Shown: positions 29,056 to 36,371 of the stretch, in pieces
Numbering within the stretch: the first letter of the stretch is position 1
Layout of the letters: every line of letters starts with the position of its first letter
IMG/VR virus record: IMGVR_UViG_3300037247_001096
Span: 1 to 64,000 of that record
Length of the DNA: 64,000 nucleotides
Reading direction: 5' to 3' (one strand)
DNA from: a virus
The notes under the pieces: generated by a model
Database searches by the model: none
What the model was told of the DNA's origin: nothing
Seen by the model: the letters and a program-made list of their open reading frames with translations, nothing else
Translations under genes and position numbers: made by a program

Positions 29056-29551
29056 ACCGTTCGCTAAGCGGTGGGGAGTCCAAGGTTCCTTTCCAAAACG
29101 CTCCAGGCGGTTCGCTGCGGGGGGCTATGGACCCTTGAACAACCGTCCGCCCAACGTGGTGCACAACCACGAGAGCGGCGCCCGAATTGTATATGTGGGG
29201 TTCAGCGAAACCGCACCCGCCCACCATCTGTTTCGATGCGTGGCCCACAGTGACCCACCTCGACGCCAGGTGCAGCTCAAGCCATTCGACCAGCGGCGCT
29301 TCACCTCGGAATCCAAGGCGGGGCGGGGTGGGTGCTCCATGCGTGACTGCCCGGGAAACGCTGTAGAGATGGACGAGGAGGAGACGCAGGCATACTGCGA
29401 ACACTGCGCCACACGGGTACGGGGCATTGTCCCCTGCTCATGGGCATCCATCGAACCGTGCTACACTAGGCTGGGATTGGACAAGCCACCACATGGCCGG
29501 CCCTGCCCGACGTGCGCCGCTTTCGGACGGGAGGAAGCGGTAGCGTGGTGA
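29036..29551 (+). CDS. Early protein with C-terminal zinc-like site
   Basis: 171 residues from ATG 29036 (AAGGAGGTAGAAG upstream), overlapping the previous gene by 20 bases. Basic N-terminal half; C-x2-C pairs after residue 100 (MRDCPG, YCEHCATR, PCPTCAAF). Unrecognised. Confidence 0.6.
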   Translation: MTKPGIEPFAKRWGVQGSFPKRSRRFAAGGYGPLNNRPPNVVHNHESGARIVYVGFSETAPAHHLFRCVAHSDPPRRQVQLKPFDQRRFTSESKAGRGGCSMRDCPGNAVEMDEEETQAYCEHCATRVRGIVPCSWASIEPCYTRLGLDKPPHGRPCPTCAAFGREEAVAW

Positions 29552-30054
29552 ACAAGCGTTGGCGAGGTCGAAGGCCGTTCCGACAGAATAGGCGGCTCTG
29601 GTCGGAACCATTAGAGCAACAAGGAAGGGGTGGCGAACCTTCCCTCGCCAACTTTCGCGGCGTCCTGGACTTCCTGCGGCGCTATGAGGAGTCGGGCCAT
29701 GGCATGGCCGCGGGCTCATTCACGGAGCGCGTGCGCCAAGAGTTGATGGCCTGGCTCAAGGAGAAGGGGTTGGGCTGGCACAGTCCTATCAACTTCGAGT
29801 ACCGGCTCCACCGGCACAAGAGGGTCGCCGTGACGTTGACCAATCCTCGCATCTATCACCGACGGCTGCGGGGGGATGGCTCGAAGGGCTTTGTGCTCGA
29901 AGGGAAGATTCTGTCCATCGATGGCCTTCGACCAGCAGGGATTGCTAAGCACGGGGAGTTTGCCCTTACCCGAATCGTTGGTCACCATCCAGTGAGACTA
30001 TTGGCAGAATCAGTGGCCGAGGAAGCTGTAAAGAATCAACCGCAATTGCGTTAG
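29548..30054 (+). CDS. Basic early protein
   Basis: 168 residues from GTG 29548, sharing GTGA with the previous stop. Basic start (NKRWRGRRPFRQNRR), then a helical region and FEYRLHRHKRVAVTLTNPRIYHRRL beta-type sequence. It has no family resemblance that I can name. Confidence 0.55.
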   Translation: MNKRWRGRRPFRQNRRLWSEPLEQQGRGGEPSLANFRGVLDFLRRYEESGHGMAAGSFTERVRQELMAWLKEKGLGWHSPINFEYRLHRHKRVAVTLTNPRIYHRRLRGDGSKGFVLEGKILSIDGLRPAGIAKHGEFALTRIVGHHPVRLLAESVAEEAVKNQPQLR

Positions 30055-30069
30055 GAAGGAGGCATGAAC

Positions 30070-30294
30070 ATGAAGGTGACCAATGACCAGATCGACAAGC
30101 TGACCGGGATATGCTTGGACATCTCGATCCGGCGCTACCGATCCACCGCCAATATGATATCCGAGTTCGAGAGGCAGATCGGCATGCCGCTGATCGACGT
30201 GCGCACCCGCATGTCCTTCGACGAGTTCGACGAGGCGTACCAGCGCTTTTGCCGCGTGTGGATGCCGTGGTGTGACTTGCCAGAGGATGTATGA
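30070..30294 (+). CDS. Small early protein
   Basis: 74 residues. ATG 30070 preferred over 30064, because GGAGG sits one base before the latter and seven before the former. Helical with RRYRSTANMISEFERQIGMPLI and DEFDEAYQRFCRVW. Unrecognised. Confidence 0.6.
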   Translation: MKVTNDQIDKLTGICLDISIRRYRSTANMISEFERQIGMPLIDVRTRMSFDEFDEAYQRFCRVWMPWCDLPEDV

Positions 30295-30324
30295 ATCGTA
30301 CGATATGGAGAAGGAAGGCGCATC

Positions 30325-30471
30325 ATGACTGAGCAAGAGGACGAGCTGCGCCGGTGCGACGGCTGCCACTCCGACCGGCTCTGCCGGAAGTACAAGAGCC
30401 TGTATCTCTGCCTAAACGGGCCTCAGAAGTGCTGGCGCCATCGAAAGGTGCTGGGCTCAAAAACGAAGTAA
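30325..30471 (+). CDS. 48-residue Cys-rich protein
   Basis: ATG 30325 behind AAGGAAGGCGCATC, the phage cassette. RRCDGCHSDRLCRKY and LCLNGPQKCW give five Cys plus His, likely a single zinc site. It ends 22 bases before the -10 of the tRNA-like RNA. Confidence 0.6.
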   Translation: MTEQEDELRRCDGCHSDRLCRKYKSLYLCLNGPQKCWRHRKVLGSKTK

Positions 30472-30492
30472 CACAACCGCAGTAAAACACGT

Positions 30493-30498
30493 TATACT
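30493..30498 (+). promoter_or_regulatory. -10 box for the tRNA-like RNA
   Basis: TATACT ends seven bases before 30505, the first base of the RNA fold, so transcription would begin exactly at its 5' end. The -35 region (AACACA at 30470-30475) is weak. Confidence 0.5.
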
Positions 30499-30504
30499 AG
30501 ACGT

Positions 30505-30587
30505 GGGGCCGACGGGAAAGGTTCGCCGGATGGTGTGCAGGCTCTGTCAGGCGAGCAACGCCGGTTCGACTCCGGCCGGCTCCACCA
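30505..30587 (+). ncRNA. tRNA-like RNA with encoded CCA, no anticodon arm
   Basis: Acceptor GGGGCCG (30505-30511) pairs with CGGCTCC (30577-30583), followed by A and CCA (30584-30587). A canonical T-arm GCCGG-TTCGACT-CCGGC (30560-30576) abuts it. In place of D and anticodon arms there is a linker ACGGGAAAG and one long arm GTTCGCC/GGCGAGC (30521-30527, 30550-30556). No 5-bp/7-nt anticodon arm fits. The 5' GGGG, ACGGG and 3' GCTCCACCA resemble the tRNA-like end of tmRNA without the message part. Confidence 0.6.
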
Positions 30588-30590
30588 CAC

Positions 30591-30667
30591 GGGGGCTGGA
30601 AGGGCAGGCTACAGCAGCCGGACGAGACCCTAACCCGGGCTAAAATCCTGGGCCAGTCCCCCAACCA
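30591..30667 (+). ncRNA. Second tRNA-like three-way-junction RNA
   Basis: Closing stem GGGGGCTGG (30591-30599) with CCAGTCCCC (30653-30661); a T-arm-like hairpin CCCGGG-CTAAAAT-CCTGGG with a 7-nt loop (30634-30652) stacked directly on it; one further arm AGGG/CCCT enclosing GGCT/AGCC (30601-30631); 3' tail CAACCA. Same topology as the preceding element. It then runs into the ribosome site of the next gene. Confidence 0.5.
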
Positions 30668-30683
30668 ATACAGGAGGTGTTTA

Positions 30684-30794
30684 ATGCTCCGACGAATATT
30701 GCACGCCATCTTCGGGCACCCCAACGACTGGCTCTGCGACTGGGATCTACACTGCAGGTGCACCCCAGACCGCGATTGTATAGGATGCCCATGA
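30684..30794 (+). CDS. 36-residue Cys-rich peptide
   Basis: ATG 30684 after AGGAGGTG. MLRRILHAIFGHPNDWLCDW is followed by HCRCTPDRDCIGCP; five Cys. Stop overlaps the next ATG (ATGA). Confidence 0.5.
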   Translation: MLRRILHAIFGHPNDWLCDWDLHCRCTPDRDCIGCP

Positions 30795-30961
30795 GCCCAC
30801 TAGCGCACGCGCTGTATCAGTACCTTCGGGGCCGGCCTGACGGCAGCAATACCGTGATGGAGGAGCTAACCGCAACACTACGGGCCAGCAAAACCGCCGT
30901 CCGAGCAGCGTTCCGAGAGTTGGAAGCCGAGGGGCTGCTCGTCGCTGAACAGGAGGTGTAA
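30791..30961 (+). CDS. Small winged-helix-like DNA-binding protein
   Basis: 56 residues from ATG 30791 (ATGA coupled). ALYQYLRGRPDGSN, then MEELTATLRASKTAVRAAFRELEAEGLLV reads as a winged helix-turn-helix of the GntR/MarR type without an effector domain. Likely a transcription regulator of phage or host genes. Confidence 0.6.
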   Translation: MSPLAHALYQYLRGRPDGSNTVMEELTATLRASKTAVRAAFRELEAEGLLVAEQEV

Positions 30962-30963
30962 TT

Positions 30964-31044
30964 ATGTCCGGGCTTGAGAGTCTATACTTCTACCGCGCAG
31001 GCGTAGCCGCCGGTACACTAGCCGACTGGCTTATCTGGGGGTAG
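30964..31044 (+). CDS. 26-residue peptide
   Basis: ATG 30964 after AGGAGGTG; MSGLESLYFYRAGVAAGTLA ending DWLIWG. Good ribosome site, but the coding status is uncertain; it overlaps the end of the antisense HNH gene. Confidence 0.35.
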   Translation: MSGLESLYFYRAGVAAGTLADWLIWG

Positions 31045-31544
31045 GGGCGACGATGATACTCGTACAGGATGTTACAGTTGGCACAACGAAGGTCGAGGTC
31101 GTCGGTCTGGCGCCGTCCAGTCAGAAGCTCTTGGTAAATATGACGGCGCACGCGGTGCACTTCTTGGCGCCCCCCTCCATTGATATGATTCACTTGAAGG
31201 ACACGCCAGTCAGTAATCCCACAAGCCACGCAGCGCCCGCCCAACAGAGCAGCTACCCGTTGGTGGCGTTCGTCGGACAAGCGTCGGTTCTTTACAAGGC
31301 GGGCTTCTCGGTTTCGTTGGTAGAACGCCTTCGCACTACAACGCTGGGAACAGTAGCGGTGAGTTTTCTGATATGGTGCAAACTCCTTGCCACACACCGC
31401 GCACTGCCGGGCCGGCTGCTTGGGGTACAGGACAGCGTACTTGCGTCGTGCGTAGGTGCGACCGGCACACCGCTTCGAGCAGAACAATTGCCCCTTCTTC
31501 CCTCGAAACCGCTTCGAACATCCACCGCAAGTCAGCTTTTTCAT
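30990..31544 (-). CDS. HNH endonuclease with N-terminal zinc fingers
   Basis: 184 residues from ATG 31544. Two Cys-type fingers (CGGCSKRF...CSKRC, CAVCGKEF...CSQRC) precede an HNH nuclease part (GRCVACG, VNHINGGG, LRCANCN). It runs opposite to its neighbours and has its own promoter (31555-31584) inside the helicase gene. Its start codon shares CATG with the helicase start, so the two genes diverge from the same four bases. Typical of a homing endonuclease gene beside a replication gene. Confidence 0.8.
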   Translation of the reverse strand: MKKLTCGGCSKRFRGKKGQLFCSKRCAGRTYARRKYAVLYPKQPARQCAVCGKEFAPYQKTHRYCSQRCSAKAFYQRNREARLVKNRRLSDERHQRVAALLGGRCVACGITDWRVLQVNHINGGGRQEVHRVRRHIYQELLTGRRQTDDLDLRCANCNILYEYHRRPYPQISQSASVPAATPAR

Positions 31545-32976
31545 GCCTAATAATAGTATACGATATACCAACACCTTTGCGCAAATGGAAGGGCCGGCAG
31601 TGTACCAGGCGAGAGAGGTGCTCTCTTATCAACGGCGCGGGTATAAATTTACACAGGCTCACCGCAGAGGCGGCTGGGATGGCACAGTGAGATTAATGAC
31701 GCAGAAGGGCCGATTCGCAGCCGGATTGGTGCCTTGGCTGGTCGCACGTCTAGCCAAGGAAGGCATCACCATTGAGGTGGACGACCAGCGCCCCGAGACC
31801 CTACCCAAGGACACTAGACTTGCCGAGCTTCACAACAGCGTGGAGTTTAGGCCACACCAGCAGACCGCCATCAACCAGGCTCTCGCCTTAGAGCGGGGTG
31901 TCATTCACCACCCCACAGCGGCCGGTAAGACTGAAGTGATGGTAGAGGTTGCCCGGCGGATAGGGCGCCCGGGCCTGGTGCTGGGGCACCGCAAGGACTT
32001 GATGTACCAATCCGCTGAGCGGATGATACAGACGCTGGGGCTGGGCGAAAGCCTCAAGGACTTCCCTCATCAAAACGTAGTAGGTATGATAGGCGACGGC
32101 CTGTGGGAACCCCGCATCCTGACGGTCTGTACCTTCCAGACGTTGTACATGCGCCTCAAGGAAGAAGCAGGCATCGAACGTTGGTTGCGGGAGGAGATAG
32201 GCCAGGTGCACGTAGACGAATGCCACCACCTGCCTAGCCGGAGCTATGAAAAAGTGATGGCCCAGCTCTGGTCTGCCCGCTGGCGCCTAGGCTACAGTGC
32301 CACCCCTGATAAAGAGCTCGACCCGGAAACGTTTTTCAAAGTAGCGAGCTGGCTCGGGCCGACGGTGCACCGGGTCGGGGCTGACGAGCTGGCGGAGAAG
32401 GGCCACCTAGTCCCCGTGGATGTCTTCATGATTCGCCAACCACCCAACCCCGCGAGCTGGAAGAAGTGGCAGGAGGTGGTGGAGTACGGCATCGTCAGCA
32501 ACACCATTCGCAACAACCATATCGTGACGCTGGCCCGGCACCTAGACGAAACAAGGAGCGGGCCAGTCGTCATACTTGTAGAACGCCTTGCACACGGGGA
32601 AGCATTGGCCCATGCCCTCGGCGCTCCGTTCATTGCAGGCAATGCCCCCACCCCCACAAGACAGCGGACGTGGGAGGACATGCGGCAAGGTAAGCTGAAC
32701 CTACTTGTAGCGTCAAAGGTCGCGGACGAGGGTTTGAATATCCCACCGTTGGCATATCTGATTATGGCGGGCGGGGGTAAGGCGCCCCACCTCACTGTCC
32801 AAAAGGTGGGGCGTGGGATGAGGGTTGCCAAGGGGAAGGACAGACTTTTCGTGTTCGATTTCCTTGACCGGGGAAAATACCTGGAGAAGCACGCAGCCCG
32901 CCGGCTCCAGACGTACAGCGAGCAGCCTGCGTACTCGTGCAGTATCGTAAATTTTGAGGAGGTATGCCCATCATGA
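31543..32976 (+). CDS. SF2 DNA helicase (UvsW/XPB-like)
   Basis: 477 residues from ATG 31543. An N-terminal domain (VLSYQRRGYKF, GGWDGTVRL) is typical of phage UvsW-like helicases. Core motifs: PTAAGKT (Walker A), VDECHH (DECH box), GYSATP (motif III) and QKVGRGMRVAKGK (motif VI). It would remodel recombination intermediates and forks. There is no Shine-Dalgarno sequence, probably because the HNH gene now abuts the start. Confidence 0.85.
   Translation: MPNNSIRYTNTFAQMEGPAVYQAREVLSYQRRGYKFTQAHRRGGWDGTVRLMTQKGRFAAGLVPWLVARLAKEGITIEVDDQRPETLPKDTRLAELHNSVEFRPHQQTAINQALALERGVIHHPTAAGKTEVMVEVARRIGRPGLVLGHRKDLMYQSAERMIQTLGLGESLKDFPHQNVVGMIGDGLWEPRILTVCTFQTLYMRLKEEAGIERWLREEIGQVHVDECHHLPSRSYEKVMAQLWSARWRLGYSATPDKELDPETFFKVASWLGPTVHRVGADELAEKGHLVPVDVFMIRQPPNPASWKKWQEVVEYGIVSNTIRNNHIVTLARHLDETRSGPVVILVERLAHGEALAHALGAPFIAGNAPTPTRQRTWEDMRQGKLNLLVASKVADEGLNIPPLAYLIMAGGGKAPHLTVQKVGRGMRVAKGKDRLFVFDFLDRGKYLEKHAARRLQTYSEQPAYSCSIVNFEEVCPS
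31555..31584 (-). promoter_or_regulatory. Leftward promoter of the HNH gene
   Basis: Minus strand TTGCGC (31579-31584), 18-bp spacer, TATACT (31555-31560), immediately upstream of ATG 31544 and inside the helicase coding sequence. Confidence 0.55.
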
Positions 32977-33212
32977 GCAGAGAGACTCTCCAAGCCGTCG
33001 TGCAGGAGGTGCTCGGTATTGATATTCCAGAGTTTGGGGTCATGATGCTAGGCGTTCAACTCGCCTTGTGCGACCCCGACTTCTGGCAGAGCCAGGTCAG
33101 TCAAGAAGATGATGAGCAGGGAGGTTGGATGCAAGGCACAGCCGACCAACTTGCCGCCACCGTGAGGGAGGCATATGTCTTCGTGGAGGACACACTGGAG
33201 AACAAGTCATGA
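32973..33212 (+). CDS. Small acidic protein after the helicase
   Basis: 79 residues from ATG 32973 (ATGA overlap; GAGGAGGT upstream). Helical, acidic (SQVSQEDDEQGG, TVREAYVFVEDTLE). Unrecognised. Confidence 0.6.
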   Translation: MSRETLQAVVQEVLGIDIPEFGVMMLGVQLALCDPDFWQSQVSQEDDEQGGWMQGTADQLAATVREAYVFVEDTLENKS

Positions 33213-33547
33213 GACTACGAGAAGGAGAGCCCAACCTGTCGGAGGTCGAACGGCGCCGCAGTCAGGGAGTGGCGACCCTGCACTACGCCGACGGTGATTA
33301 CAGATGCAGATGGTTTACTCCAACATGGTTCACCGACGACGAAGACAAGTGGTGGGATGTAGACGCTGACCAGGTGGTGGCGGAGTACGTCCCGGCGTTC
33401 CTGCGGGCACTCACAGAACAGCGTCAGGAGCCAGGAGAGCCACGTCACAGCCTCTATGAGGTCTATTGGGAGTCTGAGCTAGTATGGAGCCAGCAGGTTG
33501 ATGACTACGAGCCTGTCGCGCTACCATCAGAAGGAGGTGTAACGTGA
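33209..33547 (+). CDS. Unknown early protein
   Basis: 112 residues from ATG 33209 (ATGA overlap). Trp-rich acidic middle (CRWFTPTWFTDDEDKWWDVDADQVV), helical then beta end. Unrecognised. Confidence 0.6.
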   Translation: MRLREGEPNLSEVERRRSQGVATLHYADGDYRCRWFTPTWFTDDEDKWWDVDADQVVAEYVPAFLRALTEQRQEPGEPRHSLYEVYWESELVWSQQVDDYEPVALPSEGGVT

Positions 33548-34092
33548 GCGATTTACGATTGACTTGCACGAGGTGCCGGAACACGTTTGAGGGGGGAGAT
33601 GACCTACACCCCGGCAGTCCCTGCCCCGACTGCCTTCGGCACACCGTAATGTTACCACACAACCTAGACCGAGAGGGTATGGGGTTGGTCGGTACACTCA
33701 TCCTCGGTGTGCCCGTCTTTGAAACGAGTGAATGGGCGGACAGCACCCTTTGTGATGTAAACGACCGGCACTACCCCCACACATGGGAGGTAGACGAACA
33801 ACGTTTTGTCTGCCCGGGTAGGCGGCTGGACAGCAGGGAGCGTACCTTCCACGTGCTACTGACGCAGGGGGAGAAGGGGCTGATTAAGGTGGCGGGAATC
33901 TCCCGTCAACCAGAGCCCATCAAAGAGACCTTCGAGACGTGGCACAACGAGGGGCGTACACTCTGGCTCCTCACCCTTACCGACCCCCAGGAGGGACTGC
34001 CTGGTGTGAAGCTAGAGCTCGTCACCCCAAAATGCGAGTTCAGTACCCTCTTCGTCCCTTCCGACACGCCTGAAGAGGCCCACGATGATTAA
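33544..34092 (+). CDS. Zinc-ribbon protein
   Basis: 182 residues from GTG 33544 (GTGA overlap, GGAGGTGTAAC upstream). TCTRCRNTF and CPDCLRH form a ribbon at residues 8-32; a further HYPHTWE-x(6)-CPGR segment could be a second site. The last 70 residues are beta-rich. Function unknown. Confidence 0.6.
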   Translation: MSDLRLTCTRCRNTFEGGDDLHPGSPCPDCLRHTVMLPHNLDREGMGLVGTLILGVPVFETSEWADSTLCDVNDRHYPHTWEVDEQRFVCPGRRLDSRERTFHVLLTQGEKGLIKVAGISRQPEPIKETFETWHNEGRTLWLLTLTDPQEGLPGVKLELVTPKCEFSTLFVPSDTPEEAHDD

Positions 34093-34276
34093 CATATGTG
34101 AAGCCCATAGCATAGAGCCCGACCCAAAGGGGGTACGAGAGTGCTACGGGGGGCTCTGGGTCTGCGCCGAGTGTAAGCGCACCATCTGTACCGGATTCGG
34201 TTGTGCCGACGAGTACCCCGACCTCTGCGACGACTGCTGGTGGGAAAAGGAGAGGCCCCATGGAGAGAAAGAGTGA
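34085..34276 (+). CDS. Small Cys-rich protein
   Basis: 63 residues from ATG 34085, overlapping its neighbour. CEAH, CAECKRTIC, CADEY and LCDDCW give eight Cys in treble-clef-like spacing. Likely zinc-binding. Confidence 0.6.
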   Translation: MINICEAHSIEPDPKGVRECYGGLWVCAECKRTICTGFGCADEYPDLCDDCWWEKERPHGEKE

Positions 34277-34689
34277 CTACGAAGTCCCGGCTGTTAGCTA
34301 AGGCACACCCAAACTCCAGTGGCTGCGTAGAGTGGCAGGGAGCGCGAGACACGCGGGGCTATGGGAATATCTACGTAGAGGGTCGGACAGAGAAAACACA
34401 TCGCCTGAGCTACCAGCTTCACAGCGGCCCGATTGCTCCAGGACTGTCCGTATTACATCACTGCGATAACCCTCCATGCATCCTCCCCGCCCACTTGTTT
34501 CTCGGCACCCAGGCCGACAACATCCAAGACGCCCAGAAGAAAGGACGGCTCTGGAGTGGCCCTACTAAGGGCACTCATTGCCGGCGAGGGCACCCACTCA
34601 CAGAGGGTAATACGTACAGTACGCCCTCAGGTAAACGTCGTTGCCGTACTTGCTACCTAGCCTGGCAGAGAGAAAGGAGGGCTTCTTGA
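34273..34689 (+). CDS. HNH endonuclease (HNH_3-like)
   Basis: 138 residues from GTG 34273 (GTGA overlap). GCVEWQGARDTRGYGNIYV, then HRLSYQLHSGPI, LHHCDNPPCILPAHLFLGTQADNIQD is the classical layout of this homing-type family, followed by a C-terminal HCRRGHPL...CRTCY finger. Same family as 46476-46934. Confidence 0.85.
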   Translation: MTTKSRLLAKAHPNSSGCVEWQGARDTRGYGNIYVEGRTEKTHRLSYQLHSGPIAPGLSVLHHCDNPPCILPAHLFLGTQADNIQDAQKKGRLWSGPTKGTHCRRGHPLTEGNTYSTPSGKRRCRTCYLAWQRERRAS

Positions 34690-35072
34690 TAGAGCACCTA
34701 ATAACGACCCTACTAGGGACATTTGCACTTGGGCTTGCTACGTGGCATGTAACCAGAGCGATCAGCCACGGCTCACTGTTCAAGCCCTTCCGGGAGTGGC
34801 TGGAGTACATCGGCGCCACCTGGGAGACCGGGGACACGTCACCCCGAGCGACGTTCCTTCTCTACCTCTGGAGGGGGTTTGACTGTCGCCTATGCTTCGA
34901 GACACAGGTCGCCATCATCCTGACGTGGGGGGCACTGGTGACGGGCCTGGTGGTCAGCCCGGGCGTGTTGCCCTACGCTGCCTGGGGGTTTGCCTTCGCC
35001 ATTGGGCCTTTCTTGACCGCCGCTTGGAGTGAAATCATCCGTCGAGTAGAGTGTGTGGAGGCACCTGCTTAA
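34686..35072 (+). CDS. Membrane protein (DUF1360-like)
   Basis: 128 residues from TTG 34686, overlapping the HNH stop, with AAAGGAGG upstream. Hydrophobic spans near 5-20, 75-95 and 98-118; DCRLCFETQ between them recalls the Cys pair of DUF1360 membrane proteins, and the ending SEIIRRVE also fits. Tentative family call. Confidence 0.55.
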   Translation: MIEHLITTLLGTFALGLATWHVTRAISHGSLFKPFREWLEYIGATWETGDTSPRATFLLYLWRGFDCRLCFETQVAIILTWGALVTGLVVSPGVLPYAAWGFAFAIGPFLTAAWSEIIRRVECVEAPA

Positions 35073-35398
35073 TGAAGTCACGACACATTAGCACAATAAC
35101 ACAGAGCCTAACCCTTGAACTAGGATTCACCGTTGACATCGGGCCGGCCGGCCTGACGCAGGCCATCATCGAAGCACTGGAGAAGGGGGGTGTGCTGGAG
35201 GAGGCGGGCATCGTCTACATCCGGGCTGACGCCCCCGGGCAAAGGCTGGCGGCCGTCGACCTCTGGGCGCCCGAGCCTGAGGCGCCGGTGATACCTCCTG
35301 ACCCCCCAGTGATGCCCGTTCTGGATGATGAGCCGCTCTGTTGTGCCGAGGGGGATGGCCCCTATAAGGGCTGCTGTCGACCGGAGCCCCAGGTATGA
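35072..35398 (+). CDS. Unknown early protein, end of operon
   Basis: 108 residues from ATG 35072 (TAATG overlap; GGAGG upstream). Alpha/beta start (LTQAIIEALEKGGVLEEAGIVYIRAD), then a Pro-rich acidic segment and a Cys-rich end (LCCAEGDGPYKGCCRPE). Followed by the palindrome-rich non-coding region. Confidence 0.6.
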   Translation: MKSRHISTITQSLTLELGFTVDIGPAGLTQAIIEALEKGGVLEEAGIVYIRADAPGQRLAAVDLWAPEPEAPVIPPDPPVMPVLDDEPLCCAEGDGPYKGCCRPEPQV

Positions 35399-35660
35399 AA
35401 ACCCCTGTGGGGCACCGTATAATTTTGGGGGGTAAAGCGGGTTACTAAATGGGTTGTAACCTACAACCCATTGTAACCTACAACGGGTTTCGTACTGGGA
35501 TAAGGTCAATAACCCCTGTAGCCTACAACGGGTTGTAGGCTACTCGTTACAGTGATGGGATGGATAGAAGTAGAGGGTAAACCAGGTAATTTAGGCTATT
35601 CTGGGCACTCTACCGCAACACTTCAGCCCGTAATACGTTGTAGCCTACAGGGGTTTAATT
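35394..35660 (+). promoter_or_regulatory. Palindrome cluster (operator or origin candidate)
   Basis: Five TGTARCCTACA elements lie at about 35454-35465, 35472-35483, 35517-35527, 35533-35543 (inverted) and 35640-35650. They build perfect inverted repeats: AATGGGTTGTA-ACC-TACAACCCATT (35448-35472), and GTAGCCTACAAC-GG-GTTGTAGGCTAC (35518-35543). TATAAT at 35418-35423 may be a -10 box next to them. The same element occurs at 25495-25610. Together with the rest of 35399-35676 it holds no gene. Confidence 0.6.
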
Positions 35661-35676
35661 CAAGAGGAGGTGTAAG

Positions 35677-35946
35677 ATGGAAACCTTAGGCAAGTTTGGG
35701 GAAGCAAAGACCCTAGGTGAGGGGCTAACCGTCTTCCCCTTTACGGACGGGAACTACTCCTACATCCGTATCCTGGGTGTCGTAGAGGGAAAACCCCTGA
35801 GCCTCACTATAGCCAACTACGCACCGCCTGGCAAGACGGGTGCCTTAGATGTAATAGTGGAGACTATCGCCGATGCCAAGGGCCTACTGGAGGAGATGGG
35901 GGGCTGCTTGGTGCGTTCCTCGCCCGGGAATACGTACACGGATTGA
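35677..35946 (+). CDS. Unknown small protein
   Basis: 89 residues from ATG 35677 after GAGGAGGTG. Beta-rich with LTVFPFTDGNYSYIRILGVVEG, then a helix IVETIADAKGLLEEMG. It begins the next operon, directly after the palindrome cluster. Unrecognised. Confidence 0.6.
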   Translation: METLGKFGEAKTLGEGLTVFPFTDGNYSYIRILGVVEGKPLSLTIANYAPPGKTGALDVIVETIADAKGLLEEMGGCLVRSSPGNTYTD

Positions 35947-35960
35947 AGTGGAGGTAGAGG

Positions 35961-36371
35961 ATGAACGTTATCAACCCTTGCAGCTACAAGGGGGAGCACA
36001 AGGCTCATGACTGGAGAGGGGGCAGGTATGAGTTTCATTGTCGTGGTCTATCTACTCACGTCCTGGCTCTGGGCATGGGGGCTACTCTGGTTCCTTATCC
36101 AGCCACGGGGGAGGTAGTGGACTACCCCGTCCACCGTGGGAAGCCGGAGCACCAGCGAGGGAGGAGTTGTCATGAACCCTTTTGCCTCTTAGTCTGGGCC
36201 GTCATTGACTTTAATATCGTGCTCAGTCTGCAACTGACCAACGTGGCGAGGGAGCTGCTCTCGTGGCCCCTCGCACTCCAAGGAGGCACGCTTGATGACC
36301 CGTCGAAGGAACCGCAGGCCAAGTCCCCCGAACAGGAGGATGGTGCTGAAGTTCCTTCGCCTACGGGATAG
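35961..36371 (+). CDS. Unknown protein with Cys/His start
   Basis: 136 residues from ATG 35961. The first 30 residues (CSYKGEHKAHDWRGGRYEFHCRG) look like a small metal-binding unit common in phage proteins; later sequence is less convincing, and its last 77 bases overlap the next HNH gene. The true product may be shorter. Confidence 0.4.
   Translation: MNVINPCSYKGEHKAHDWRGGRYEFHCRGLSTHVLALGMGATLVPYPATGEVVDYPVHRGKPEHQRGRSCHEPFCLLVWAVIDFNIVLSLQLTNVARELLSWPLALQGGTLDDPSKEPQAKSPEQEDGAEVPSPTG
36028..36117 (+). CDS. 29-residue one-span peptide (alternative frame)
   Basis: ATG 36028 with GGGGGCAGGT upstream encodes MSFIVVVYLLTSWLWAWGLL and ends WFLIQPRGR, one membrane span. It lies within the preceding frame, so only one of the two may be made. 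Confidence 0.3.
   Translation: MSFIVVVYLLTSWLWAWGLLWFLIQPRGR

Noticed and set aside
30505-30587. Phage attachment site copying a tRNA/tmRNA 3' end
   Set aside because: The 5' acceptor strand is also present, a -10 box is well placed, and no integrase gene is visible in the window.
30505-30587. Ordinary tRNA gene
   Set aside because: Acceptor and T-arm are good, but I could not place an anticodon arm with a 7-nt loop; kept as tRNA-like only.
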